A stretch of 64,000 nt of DNA from an uncultured Aeriscardovia sp. Its GTDB lineage: Bacteria > Actinomycetota > Actinomycetes > Actinomycetales > Bifidobacteriaceae. The stretch is taken from assembly GCA_903789535.1 (NCBI GenBank), contig CAIFES010000005.1, forward strand, positions 108,374-172,373, read 5' to 3'. The notes under the pieces are model-generated. The model was not told the origin of the DNA. It made no database searches and was given only the letters and a program-made list of their open reading frames with translations. Below, piece by piece: positions 8,908 to 17,158 of this stretch (its first letter is position 1; every line of letters begins with the position of its first letter). A program made the translations under genes and the position numbers.

Positions 8908-9924
8908 ATGACATCAAGTCTGACAAGCATCGCCGAAAAAATCGGCGTAAGCCCCGCGACCGTGTCACGGGCCATCAACAACAAACCCGGCGTCTCCGCC
9001 AAGACCCGGCAGACGGTCTTTGAGACCATGAAACAACTGGGCGTCGAGGTCGCCCCGAGCAATGGATGCCGACTCGTCGCGCTGATCACGCCTGATCTGT
9101 CAAACCCGATCTTCCCGGATTTCGTGACGAAGATCAACACACTCCTCGCACAGGAGCAGGAGCTGCCGGTACTGTGCACCTATACCCTCGGGGGCCTGAC
9201 CGAGGAAATATATCTGAAGATGGTCATGCAGCTCCCCCTTGATGGCGCGATCTTCCTGGCAGGCCATTACGACAACGCCCGGATGAGCCATAAAATCTAT
9301 CAGCCCCTCGTCGACCGCGGCATTCCGATGGCTTTTCTCAATGCTTCCTCACATGACCAACCGGCCTTCTACGCCGAGACGGACGATGCTCAGGCGACCC
9401 GGATGGCCCTCAAGCATCTCGTCGCTCTCGGGCATCGCAAGATCGGGCTTCTTCTGGGCGACCGCGCGCATTACCCCACAATGACGAAATACCAATCAGC
9501 GCTTGCCTTCTTCAAAGAAGAGGGGATCACACACTCCCCCGCGCTGACGCAATGGACGACGTACGGCATCGAATCCGGGCAGCTGGCCGCCCAGGAGCTC
9601 ATCACCAACGGAGCGACCGCCATCCTGTGCGCCAACGACCAGCTGGCCATCGGCGCGCTCCACGCAGCCGAGAACATGGGCAAGTCAGTGCCCGCAGACC
9701 TGTCGGTCGTCGGCTACGACGACTCACCGCTCCTGACGGACGTGACGCCGGCCCTCACCACCGTTCGCCAACCGGTGACAGCACTGAGCCAAGCACTCGT
9801 CCACGGCCTGCGGCTACTCAGGGACGATACCCGGCGAGGCGGCAGGAACTCGGTGGTCCAGTACACGCCCGAGCTCATCGTGCGTGATTCGACGGGCCCT
9901 GTTCCCAAGCCGAAAGACCTCTGA
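8908..9924 (+). CDS. LacI-family regulator of the alpha-glucan locus, hinge region atypical
   Basis: Predicted transcriptional regulator of 338 residues, divergent from the binding-protein operon and so its probable local regulator. The helix-turn-helix is clear (LTSIAEKIGVSPATVSRAI, residues about 5-23), and the effector domain is complete from about residue 54 (VALITPDLSNPIF) through the C-terminal VVGYDDSPLL motif. The usual hinge helix with its A-R-x-L segment between the two domains is missing: about 15 residues are replaced by a short PSNGC stretch. DNA binding may therefore differ from standard LacI proteins. The ATG at 8908 is the only reasonable start, with AAGGA somewhat far upstream. 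Confidence 0.9.
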   Translation: MTSSLTSIAEKIGVSPATVSRAINNKPGVSAKTRQTVFETMKQLGVEVAPSNGCRLVALITPDLSNPIFPDFVTKINTLLAQEQELPVLCTYTLGGLTEEIYLKMVMQLPLDGAIFLAGHYDNARMSHKIYQPLVDRGIPMAFLNASSHDQPAFYAETDDAQATRMALKHLVALGHRKIGLLLGDRAHYPTMTKYQSALAFFKEEGITHSPALTQWTTYGIESGQLAAQELITNGATAILCANDQLAIGALHAAENMGKSVPADLSVVGYDDSPLLTDVTPALTTVRQPVTALSQALVHGLRLLRDDTRRGGRNSVVQYTPELIVRDSTGPVPKPKDL

Positions 9925-10007
9925 GCGGCCCACTCCATTGCGCAAATATTCGTTATTCTTTCGTTGACTTATTGTTTGCGCCATCGCACTTCTGCAAAGA
10001 AGATCAT

Positions 10008-10709
10008 ATGCGTCGCTTTGCCCTCTGGTATGAATACGTCTGCCGGATCATCATGAACGTCTTCGTCACCCATATCGCTTTTCTGGTGCATACGCTCATG
10101 GGGGCCGTCATCGTGGGATTCTTCCCCTCCATCGCCGCCACCAATACCACGTATCGCGCATGGCTACGGGACGTGGACGACCGCGAATGGAAGGCCGGCC
10201 GGACCTGGGCGGTCTTCCATCATGCCTGGAAGACGGAGCTCAGATCCGCCAACATGTTCGGCTATCCACAATTCGCGCTCTGGGCATTTCTTGCCTGGGA
10301 CTATTACCTCGCAAACAACAATTACATGGGCAAAACCGGCATCGGGATCTCAGGCCTTCTGCTACTGGTCAACGTGCTGTATGGAATCTTCGTCTTTCTC
10401 TCATGGATCGTGCGTGCCGACTTCGAGGAAAAGCCCGGCTGGATCATCAAATATTCACTGTCGATGGTCGTCGCCCGTCCGCTCTGCTCCCTCATGCTCC
10501 TGCTTCTGACGGGAATCGTGATGTGGGCTTATTTCAAGTGGCCGGGATTGGCGGTCGCCTTCGGGGTCGCGATCCCCGCATTCGTCGCCACCATAGCCGT
10601 CTACTCGTTCGGGCGTCTTCCGGGAATGGACATCCATGTCCTGGAACCGCAGGACCCCGGGCGTCACCACGAAACGCACGATACTGCCGGCCGGACCGAC
10701 CATCGATAA
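10008..10709 (+). CDS. DUF624/YesL-family membrane protein
   Basis: Integral membrane protein of about 233 residues with five or so hydrophobic segments (for example near residues 13-35, 95-110, 120-140 and 165-200). The N-terminal pattern FPSIAATNTTYRAWLRD and the length match DUF624 (YesL) proteins, which are repeatedly found beside Lpl-type sugar transporters and have no established biochemical function. The start MRRFALWYEY at 10008 is preferred to an in-frame upstream ATG because AAAGAAG precedes it. It follows the LacI gene by 83 bp and probably shares its transcript. A second DUF624 gene lies in the glucuronate region. Confidence 0.8.
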   Translation: MRRFALWYEYVCRIIMNVFVTHIAFLVHTLMGAVIVGFFPSIAATNTTYRAWLRDVDDREWKAGRTWAVFHHAWKTELRSANMFGYPQFALWAFLAWDYYLANNNYMGKTGIGISGLLLLVNVLYGIFVFLSWIVRADFEEKPGWIIKYSLSMVVARPLCSLMLLLLTGIVMWAYFKWPGLAVAFGVAIPAFVATIAVYSFGRLPGMDIHVLEPQDPGRHHETHDTAGRTDHR

Positions 10710-10766
10710 AATTCTGACGCTGTTGCCGGCCCGGACCTCCTGTGGGATCACCCGTTTCGACGATCC

Positions 10767-11183
10767 TTACCGGTCCTTTGCCTCCACGCCGGAATCATGC
10801 TCGCGCGCGGCCCGCTCAGCCGCCTGCTGCCTCTCCAGCTCGTCGAGCACCTTCTGCGCCGCCGCGCGTTTGGCGGGATTGCCGGAGGTGACGTCCTCGC
10901 GCGCCTTGGCGATCTTCTCGGCTCGGGCGCGATAGGCAGGGTCCTTCATGGCCCTACGGCGCCTCCACGCCTTCTTCCAGTCGGCGAAGATCGGCCCGGT
11001 GAGGAAGAAATAGAGGAACAAACCGATGCCGCCCACGCCGAGGATGACGGCGAACGCCGGATCCCCCGTCGACAGGCCCAGCGGCAGGGCGATGAGGCCC
11101 ACCACCAGCGGGGCAAAGGTGACGAAGTTGTCCATGCCCGGCGAGTCCGGGCGAAGATCCGGCTTTCGGTCACGGATGCTCAT
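10767..11183 (-). CDS. Small membrane protein of unknown function downstream of murB
   Basis: Hypothetical protein of 138 residues. Two hydrophobic segments lie at about residues 20-38 and 45-62, followed by a strongly charged, Ala/Arg/Lys-rich tail likely to be a long helix or coiled coil in the cytoplasm. Its ATG overlaps the murB stop as ATGA (11180-11183), so it is translationally coupled to murB. No functional motif was recognised. Confidence 0.75.
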   Translation of the reverse strand: MSIRDRKPDLRPDSPGMDNFVTFAPLVVGLIALPLGLSTGDPAFAVILGVGGIGLFLYFFLTGPIFADWKKAWRRRRAMKDPAYRARAEKIAKAREDVTSGNPAKRAAAQKVLDELERQQAAERAAREHDSGVEAKDR

Positions 11184-12526
11184 GCGTCCTCCCCATCAGG
11201 TTTCTGGCCGGACTTGCCTGCCGCAGGTTTCCACCCCTGCAGGACGACCGGCTCGGGCACGAGGTCGATGCCGAACTTGTCCGACACGCCTTTCTGGATC
11301 ACGGCGGCGAGCGCCATCACATCCTTGGCGGCGGCCCCTCCCCTGTTCGTCAGCGCGAGCGTGTGGAGTGTGGAGAGCGCGGCGGGTGCGCCGTCGGCGA
11401 GCGCGAAGCCCTTGGGGAAGCCGGCATGGTCGATGAGCCAGGCGGCCGAGGTCTTGACGGCGCTGCCCTGCTCCTTTCCCTGCCCGCCGGCGACGCTGAC
11501 CGGGAAGCGCGGCGCGTCCTGCGGCAGCCGGTCGGCAGTCTGCTGCGAGACGATCGGGTTGATGAAGAAGCTGCCGCAGCTCCAGCGGTCATGCTCGAGC
11601 TCCTCGGACAGCTCGGTGGAGGCGGAGGCCGCAGCGCGCACGACCGGTCCGACATGCTTGCGCGTGCCTGCGGGCACGCCGCTGACCTGCGGGTCCTGGC
11701 CCAGCGGGGCGAGCCACGGGTTGTTGTACCGCTTCGGATCCTCCAACATGCCCTTGGCCGCACGGACGGAGAGCACGGTGGAACGCACGCGGGCGATGTC
11801 CATGCGCGTGCCGGTCGTCACACCCAGCGCGTGGGCGAGCTGGCCGAAATCGACGGTGGTGGTCGGCTCGTTGACGAGCGCGAAGGTGACGGACAGGACC
11901 ACGAAACGCGGAGTCGGGAACCACTTGCTGCCGGGTTTGCCATCCTCGTCGTACATGCCCTGCTTGAGAGCGGAGGTGCGGTAGCCGAAGCGCATCTGCG
12001 AGGGCTGGAGCGTGATGACCGTGCTCGTGGCCCTGTCCCACGCCTCCACCTGGCACACGGAGGCGGAGACCTCCTGGCCGTAAGCGCCAATGTTCTGCAC
12101 CACGGAGGCACCCACGGTGCCCGGGATGCCGGAGAGCGCCTCGACGCCCTCATAGCCGCGCGAGACCATCAGTTTGACGAACGCGTCCCAGCGCACGCCG
12201 GCCTCGGCTTTGACGCGCACGGTGCGGGTGCGGTCGTCGGCGGTCTCGGTGAGCACGTCGACGCCACGGCGCAGATCGCGCACGACCACGCCATCAAATC
12301 CCTGATCCGCCCCGACGAGGTTGGAGCCGCCGCCGATGACGAGGACCGGCCGGCCAGCGTCGTCAGCATCGAGGATGGCACCGATGAGCTCGTCACGGCT
12401 CGTGACGGCCGCATAGGAGGCCACAGGCCCGCCCACGCGCAGCGTGGTCAGATCGGCCAGCGTGGGAGCGGCTGAGATCTTCTTCGTGCCCGCGCTGTCT
12501 TCTGTGCCCGCACTGTCTTCTGTCAT
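11180..12526 (-). CDS. murB: UDP-N-acetylenolpyruvoylglucosamine reductase
   Basis: FAD enzyme that reduces UDP-GlcNAc-enolpyruvate with NADPH to UDP-MurNAc, the second committed step of peptidoglycan precursor synthesis in the cytoplasm. Family motifs are present: TTLRVGGPVASY, the FAD-binding VIGGGSNLVGADQGFDG near residue 60, SGIPGTVGASVVQNIGAYGQEV near 130, and GSFFINPIVS holding the catalytic Ser in the second half. At 448 residues it is longer than many homologues, with an insertion in the middle and a C-terminal extension. The start at 12526 has AGAAGGGA upstream; the N-terminus contains a short internal duplication (AGTEDSAGT). Confidence 0.93.
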   Translation of the reverse strand: MTEDSAGTEDSAGTKKISAAPTLADLTTLRVGGPVASYAAVTSRDELIGAILDADDAGRPVLVIGGGSNLVGADQGFDGVVVRDLRRGVDVLTETADDRTRTVRVKAEAGVRWDAFVKLMVSRGYEGVEALSGIPGTVGASVVQNIGAYGQEVSASVCQVEAWDRATSTVITLQPSQMRFGYRTSALKQGMYDEDGKPGSKWFPTPRFVVLSVTFALVNEPTTTVDFGQLAHALGVTTGTRMDIARVRSTVLSVRAAKGMLEDPKRYNNPWLAPLGQDPQVSGVPAGTRKHVGPVVRAAASASTELSEELEHDRWSCGSFFINPIVSQQTADRLPQDAPRFPVSVAGGQGKEQGSAVKTSAAWLIDHAGFPKGFALADGAPAALSTLHTLALTNRGGAAAKDVMALAAVIQKGVSDKFGIDLVPEPVVLQGWKPAAGKSGQKPDGEDA

Positions 12527-12564
12527 CGCGTTCGTCCCTTCTCCTGCCGATTGACCCGTCCATG

Positions 12565-12595
12565 ATACGAAAAAAGCCCGGATAAATCCGGGCTT
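12565..12595 (-). terminator. Rho-independent terminator after rpmG
   Basis: A 10-bp perfect stem (AAGCCCGGAT and its complement, 12574-12595) with a 2-nt loop is followed on the minus strand by a TTTTTT run. It separates the tRNA-rpmG transcript from murB. Confidence 0.9.
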
Positions 12596-12647
12596 GACAT
12601 CTGTGTGGCGCCATCGCCGATGGCACCGGAGCGCTCACTCAGCGCGC

Positions 12648-12812
12648 TCAGCGCGTCTCGCGATGAAGCGTGTGCTTGCCGCAACGCGGGCAGAACTTCT
12701 TGAGCTCGAGGCGGTCAGGAGTGTTGCGACGGTTCTTCGTCGTGATGTAATTACGCTCCTTGCACACCGTGCACGCCAGTGTGACGCCCGGGCGAACATC
12801 ATTCTTAGCCAT
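12648..12812 (-). CDS. rpmG: 50S ribosomal protein L33
   Basis: Large-subunit ribosomal protein of 54 residues, beginning [25 protein letters not shown] when read in two parts ([17 protein letters not shown], then KERNYITT). Both CxxC pairs are present (CTVC and CPRC), so this is the zinc-binding form. AGAGGTG stands upstream of the ATG. It follows tRNA-Met on the same strand and ends at a strong terminator. Confidence 0.95.
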   Translation of the reverse strand: MAKNDVRPGVTLACTVCKERNYITTKNRRNTPDRLELKKFCPRCGKHTLHRETR

Positions 12813-12853
12813 GAGACACCTCTGAAATCTCTTGTTCCGTTGATGCGGACTTG

Positions 12854-12927
12854 TAGCGAGGGAGAGGCTCGAACTCTCGACCTTACGATTATGAGTCGTA
12901 CGCTCTAGCCAGCTGAGCTACCTCGCC
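12854..12927 (-). tRNA. tRNA-Met (anticodon CAT), elongator type
   Basis: The minus strand folds with acceptor GGCGAGG/CCTCGCT, anticodon loop CTCATAA and T-loop TTCGAGC. The anticodon stem lacks the three G-C pairs of initiator tRNA, so it is an elongator Met tRNA or possibly the CAT-containing tRNA-Ile2. CCA is not encoded. Confidence 0.88.
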
Positions 12928-12928
12928 G

Positions 12929-13003
12929 TGGAGCCTCGAGTGAGAATCGAACTCACGATCTCGTCATTACCAATGACGTGCTCTACCACTGAGCCATCGA
13001 GGC
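12929..13003 (-). tRNA. tRNA-Thr (anticodon GGT)
   Basis: The minus strand gives acceptor GCCTCGA/TCGAGGC, anticodon loop TTGGTAA and an encoded CCA. It is one nucleotide from tRNA-Met and belongs to the same transcript. Confidence 0.95.
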
Positions 13004-13004
13004 G

Positions 13005-13087
13005 TGGCTGGAAAAGGATTCGAACCTTTGTAGCCGTAAGGCGACAGATTTACAGTCTGTTGCAATTGACCGCTCTGCCATCCAGCC
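13005..13087 (-). tRNA. tRNA-Tyr (anticodon GTA)
   Basis: The minus strand gives acceptor GGCTGGA/TCCAGCC, anticodon loop CTGTAAA and a long variable arm as expected for bacterial tRNA-Tyr. It is the promoter-proximal member of the Tyr-Thr-Met-rpmG cluster. Confidence 0.95.
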
Positions 13088-13233
13088 GCATTACTGCACA
13101 AGGGCTCATCCCCCGAACAGCAACCTGAATATTAAAGCACCCCCGCGCGACGAACGCAAGCACTCACGCGCCATCACGCGACACGCCTCAAATATCAGGC
13201 ACGATCACAGCCACAGCAACCGGACGCGGTCGC

Positions 13234-14637
13234 TCAGAACTCGGCGTTGCCCGGCTCGCGCGGATCAGGGATGACGTCGCGGATGTTGTCCACGCCCGTC
13301 AAATACATCACCAGACGCTCGAAGCCCAGGCCGAAGCCCGAATGCTTGCAGGTGCCGTACTTGCGCAGGTCGAGATAGTACTTGTACTGGCTCTCGTCCA
13401 TGCCCAGCTCCTCGATGCGCTTCTTGAGCACGTCATAGCGCTCCTCACGCTGGGAGCCGCCCATGATCTCGCCGATGCCCGGCACGAGGCAGTCGACGGC
13501 GGCCACCGTCCTGCCGTCCTCGTTCTGGCGCATGTAGAACGCCTTGATGCCCTTCGGGTAGTCGGTGACGAATGTCGGAAGCGCGAAATGCTGCTCGCAC
13601 AGGTAGCGCTCGTGCTCGGTCTGCAGGTCGATCCCCCACTTGACCGGGTACTTGAAGCTGACGCCCTTGCTGACCGCATCCTCGAGCACGCTGATCGCGT
13701 CCGTATAGGTGATGCGCGCGAACTTCGAGGAGGCGACATGCTTGAGGCGGTCGATCAGGCCCTTGTCCACGAAGCGGTTGAGCATCGCCATCTCGTCCGG
13801 GCACTTTTCCAGCACCGTGTTGATGACGAACTTGAGCATCGCCTCCTCGACCTCCATGCAGCCCTCGAGGTCGGTGAAGGCCATCTCCGGCTCCATCTGC
13901 CAGAACTCGGCGGCGTGGCGGCGCGTGTTGGAGTCCTCCGCGCGGAAGGTGGGGCCGAACGTGTAGATGTCGCCGAACGCCATGGCGAAGTTCTCGCCCT
14001 GCAGCTGGCCGGAGACCGTGAGCCTGGCCTGTTTGCCGAAGAAGTCCTTCGACCAGTCCACCTGGCCGTCCTTCGTCTTCGGCACGTTGGCGAGGTCGAG
14101 CGTGGTCACCTGGAACATCTCGCCGGCACCCTCGGCGTCGGAGGTGGTGATGAGCGGGGTGTTCACATAGACGAACCCGCGGTTCTGGAAGAACGTGTGG
14201 ATGGCGTAGGCGGCCACCGAGCGGATGCGGAAGACGGCGCGGAAGAGGTTGGTGCGCGGGCGCAGGTGCTGCAGCGTGCGCAGATACTCGCGCGACTGGT
14301 GCTGCTTCTGCAGCGGGTAGTCCGGCCCGCACGTGCCGGCCACCTCCACGCTGGCGGCGTGCAGCTCGAGCGGCTGCGGGCGGTCCGGGGTGAGCACGAC
14401 GGTGCCGCTCACCACGAGCGCGGCGCCCGTGCCCTGGGAGACGATGTTCTTGTAATCATCGATCTTTTTGCTGTCGACGACGATCTGCAGATCCCTGAAG
14501 CAGCTGCCGTCGTTGAGCGTGACGAAGGCGATCTCCTTCATATCGCGGATGGAGCGGACCCAGCCCGCGACCGTCTGCGTCGAATCGGCGAACTTTTCCT
14601 TGTCGGCATACAGCTGGGCGATACGAGTACGTTTCAT
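13234..14637 (-). CDS. asnS: Asparaginyl-tRNA synthetase
   Basis: Class IIb aminoacyl-tRNA synthetase of 467 residues that charges tRNA-Asn in the cytoplasm. The N-terminal OB-fold anticodon-binding domain (about residues 15-105, including [12 protein letters not shown]) is followed by the catalytic core: motif 1 around [16 protein letters not shown], motif 2 with [21 protein letters not shown] near 235 (read as [11 protein letters not shown] then AEFWQMEPE), and motif 3 with [15 protein letters not shown] near the C-terminus. The AsnRS rather than AspRS identity follows from the motif 2 sequence and length. GAGGGG precedes the ATG. Confidence 0.96.
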   Translation of the reverse strand: MKRTRIAQLYADKEKFADSTQTVAGWVRSIRDMKEIAFVTLNDGSCFRDLQIVVDSKKIDDYKNIVSQGTGAALVVSGTVVLTPDRPQPLELHAASVEVAGTCGPDYPLQKQHQSREYLRTLQHLRPRTNLFRAVFRIRSVAAYAIHTFFQNRGFVYVNTPLITTSDAEGAGEMFQVTTLDLANVPKTKDGQVDWSKDFFGKQARLTVSGQLQGENFAMAFGDIYTFGPTFRAEDSNTRRHAAEFWQMEPEMAFTDLEGCMEVEEAMLKFVINTVLEKCPDEMAMLNRFVDKGLIDRLKHVASSKFARITYTDAISVLEDAVSKGVSFKYPVKWGIDLQTEHERYLCEQHFALPTFVTDYPKGIKAFYMRQNEDGRTVAAVDCLVPGIGEIMGGSQREERYDVLKKRIEELGMDESQYKYYLDLRKYGTCKHSGFGLGFERLVMYLTGVDNIRDVIPDPREPGNAEF

Positions 14638-14862
14638 GAAGACCCCTCGGATACCTCAATATATATGTAATTCTGCTTCCTCCAGACTACCCGGCGTCAC
14701 GGAAGTGGACGGTCGCAGGCAGGCGCGGGAAAGATGCCGTGCGGATGCGGGGCAGGCAGGGCGCAGCCATCCGGCCCTGCGATCCTCTTCCATTCACGTA
14801 CTTGAAGTTTTTAGGCTGGAAGGTGGTATATATCACCCATCGACCATCAGACAGGAGACAAC

Positions 14863-15909
14863 ATGAAGAGCGCTGTTTTTGAGTCCGTGCGTAACATGGC
14901 CATCGAAGAGGTGCCCATGCCGCAGATCGAGAAGGATGACGACGCGGTCATCAAGGTCGTGCGCAGCTGCGTGTGCGGTTCCGACCTGTGGCCGTTCCGC
15001 GGCATCGACAACAAGCAGAACCACTCGCAGAACCCGGGGCACGAGGCCATCGGCATCGTCGAGAAGGTCGGGCCGGCCATCACCACCGTCAAACCGGGCG
15101 ATTTCGTCATCTGCCCGTTCACCCACGGCTGCGGGCAGTGCCGCGCCTGCCGCGCCGGTTTCGACGGCAGCTGCACCCGCTTCGCCGATCACTTCTCCGA
15201 CGGCAACCAGGCCGAGTACATCCGCTTCCAGCACGCCCAGTGGGCGCTGGTGAAAGTGCCGGGCAGGCCGTCCGACTACAGCGAGGGCATGCTCAAGAAC
15301 CTGCTCACCCTGGCCGACGTGATGGCGACCGGCTACCACGCCGCCCGCGTGGCGCACGTGAGGGCCGGCGACACGGTGATCGTCCTCGGAGACGGGGCCG
15401 TGGGCCAGTGCGCGATCATCGCCGCGCGCATGATGGGCGCGAAGAAGATCATCTCCACCAGCCGCCATGCCGACCGTCAGGCGCTTGCCGCGCAGTTCGG
15501 CGCCACCGACAACGTGGCCGAGCGCGACGAGGAGGGCATCGCCAAGCTGCTCGATGCCAGCGACGGCGGCGCGGACGCGGTGCTCGAATGCGTGGGCACC
15601 GACCAGTCGTTCCAGGAGGCGCTGCGCCTGGTGCGCCCGGGCGCGATGATCGGCCGCGTGGGCGTGCCGCACGACCAGAAAATCAGCGGCGAGTCCACGT
15701 TCTTCGTCAACGCGGGCCTCGCCGGCGGCCCGGCCTCGGTGACCACCTACGACAAGGCCGTCCTGCTCGATGCCGTGCTCAAGGGCGAGATCGAGCCGGG
15801 CAAGGTGTTCACCACAACGTTCACGCTCGACGACATCCAGAACGCCTACGAGGCGATGGACAGGCGCGAGGCCATCAAGTCGTACATCGTTGTCAGCGAC
15901 GCAGAGTGA
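14863..15909 (+). CDS. Zinc-dependent medium-chain alcohol dehydrogenase
   Basis: NAD(P)-dependent oxidoreductase of 348 residues in the MDR/zinc ADH superfamily. Catalytic zinc ligands are visible at about Cys38 (in CGSD), His60 and Glu61 (in GHE); structural zinc cysteines are at about 90, 93, 96 and 104 (GCGQCRACRAGFDGSC). The Rossmann glycine motif is GDGAVGQ near 165, and the following TSRHADR could favour NADP. AGGAGA precedes the ATG by normal spacing. It has its own terminator and stands alone between asnS and a DUF308 gene; the substrate cannot be predicted. Confidence 0.88.
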   Translation: MKSAVFESVRNMAIEEVPMPQIEKDDDAVIKVVRSCVCGSDLWPFRGIDNKQNHSQNPGHEAIGIVEKVGPAITTVKPGDFVICPFTHGCGQCRACRAGFDGSCTRFADHFSDGNQAEYIRFQHAQWALVKVPGRPSDYSEGMLKNLLTLADVMATGYHAARVAHVRAGDTVIVLGDGAVGQCAIIAARMMGAKKIISTSRHADRQALAAQFGATDNVAERDEEGIAKLLDASDGGADAVLECVGTDQSFQEALRLVRPGAMIGRVGVPHDQKISGESTFFVNAGLAGGPASVTTYDKAVLLDAVLKGEIEPGKVFTTTFTLDDIQNAYEAMDRREAIKSYIVVSDAE

Positions 15910-15941
15910 GCACGCTGATCGTCTCATGCTGGTCATGTGAC

Positions 15942-15981
15942 GATCCGGCCGATCCCCGTATGATCCGGCCGATCTCCGCGT
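15942..15981. repeat. 20-bp tandem duplication downstream of the alcohol dehydrogenase
   Basis: Two adjacent 20-bp copies, 15942-15961 and 15962-15981, share GATCCGGCCGAT and differ at a few positions. They lie just before the terminator hairpin. Confidence 0.8.
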
Positions 15982-16000
15982 GATTCTTGTGGTTCTTGTG

Positions 16001-16040
16001 ATCCCGGTCTGGCCGGTCATGCCGGTCGACCGGGATTTTT
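16001..16040 (+). terminator. Rho-independent terminator of the alcohol dehydrogenase gene
   Basis: ATCCCGGTC at 16001-16009 pairs with GACCGGGAT at 16028-16036, with an inner CCGG repeat in the loop and a T-run to 16040. Confidence 0.8.
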
Positions 16041-16191
16041 CGTCGCCATGACGACATGACCGGATGCGACAGCACAACGGTTTCCGTTTTACGATGGAAG
16101 GGACATCCGTACAGGCCCGGATCGGACGCACACGGCTGCCCGCGCACGGGCAGGGCAGGCGCCCCGCCGGCCCGACGAGAAAGGAGTCACA

Positions 16192-17001
16192 ATGACTTCA
16201 CCGAACAATGGACCGGTTTATCCGAACCAGAACCCGAACAACGGCCAGAACCCGAACAACAACCCGTACCAGCAGGCGTACGAGAACGGCTACCGCCAGG
16301 GCTTCCAGCAGGCACAGGGACAGCAGGCACCGAACCAGAACGGCGGCCAGCAGTTCGCCGGCGAGAGCTTCGGCCAGCCCGGCCCGGACTTCGGCCCGCA
16401 GCCGCAGAACGCCTGGGACCGCTTCTCCCAGCGCGAGCAGTTCCGCTGGGACCTCGGCTCCATCGCCAAGTCGGCCGTCAAGAAGACGCGCAACACCCTC
16501 ATCTGGGGCGGCGTCATCCTCTTCATCGTCGGCCTGCTCGTCGTGCTCTTCCCGGCCAACATGCTCAGCGTGATGACCGTGCTCATCGGCATCACCTTCG
16601 GTGTGGTCGGCATCGGCCGTATCATCACCTCGTTCACCGCCTTGGGCACTCCGGCGGGCTGGCGCGTGCTTGACGGTCTGGCCGGACTGCTGCTGCTCAT
16701 CAGCTGCGTCTTCGTCTTCCGCAACCTGCACGCCTCCACCGGCATTCTGCTCATCATGTCGTCCATCATGATCGGCATCGCCTGGATCGTCGAGGGCTGC
16801 ACGGCCATCGTCGAGGGCGCCGGCTTCATGGGCACCGGCTGGTCCATCGCCAGCGGCGTCATCTCCATCATCGGCGGCCTCGTGCTGCTGTTCTGGCCGA
16901 TGGGCTCGATGTACACGCTCGTGCTCTTCATCGCCATCATGATGATGATCTACGGCTTCATCGCCTTCATCCGCGGCCTCAACATCCCCAAGGTGAAGTG
17001 A
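16192..17001 (+). CDS. DUF308 (HdeD-like) membrane protein with Asn/Gln-rich N-terminus
   Basis: Protein of 269 residues. The first 75 or so residues are a low-complexity Asn/Gln/Pro/Gly segment (NQNPNNGQNPNNN), presumably cytoplasmic and disordered. The rest holds six hydrophobic helices in pairs, starting at about residue 103 (TLIWGGVILFIVGLLVVLF), the pattern of DUF308/HdeD proteins. HdeD of Escherichia coli is linked to acid resistance, but function here is not established. AAAGGAG precedes the ATG, and a strong bidirectional terminator follows. Confidence 0.8.
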   Translation: MTSPNNGPVYPNQNPNNGQNPNNNPYQQAYENGYRQGFQQAQGQQAPNQNGGQQFAGESFGQPGPDFGPQPQNAWDRFSQREQFRWDLGSIAKSAVKKTRNTLIWGGVILFIVGLLVVLFPANMLSVMTVLIGITFGVVGIGRIITSFTALGTPAGWRVLDGLAGLLLLISCVFVFRNLHASTGILLIMSSIMIGIAWIVEGCTAIVEGAGFMGTGWSIASGVISIIGGLVLLFWPMGSMYTLVLFIAIMMMIYGFIAFIRGLNIPKVK

Positions 17002-17075
17002 ATGAACTCACAAGAGTGAATCTTGGGACTCACGGTGCAGTACTAAATCTCACAGATTCACAGTGAAATAAAAAC

Positions 17076-17107
17076 AAAGGCGGAAGGGCCTCAGCCCTTC
17101 CGCCTTT
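17076..17107. terminator. Bidirectional terminator between the DUF308 gene and the glucuronate operon
   Basis: A 14-bp perfect stem (AAAGGCGGAAGGGC and its complement) with loop CTCA, flanked by A-rich sequence on the left and TTTTT on the right, serves converging genes on both strands. Confidence 0.92.
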
Positions 17108-17158
17108 TTCATGCCAGAATCACACCCGCCTGAGTTGGCAGGACGGGCGTGGCGCGGC

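Noticed and set aside
1275..10709. Horizontally acquired island next to tRNA-Ser
   Set aside because: The locus adjoins a tRNA gene and its codon use looks slightly less GC-biased, but no integrase, attachment-site duplication or tRNA fragment was found, and no composition statistic was calculated.
14863..15909. Zinc alcohol dehydrogenase as part of the uronate pathway
   Set aside because: It is on the opposite strand, has its own terminator, is separated by the DUF308 gene and lacks the TGGCAACG motif upstream.
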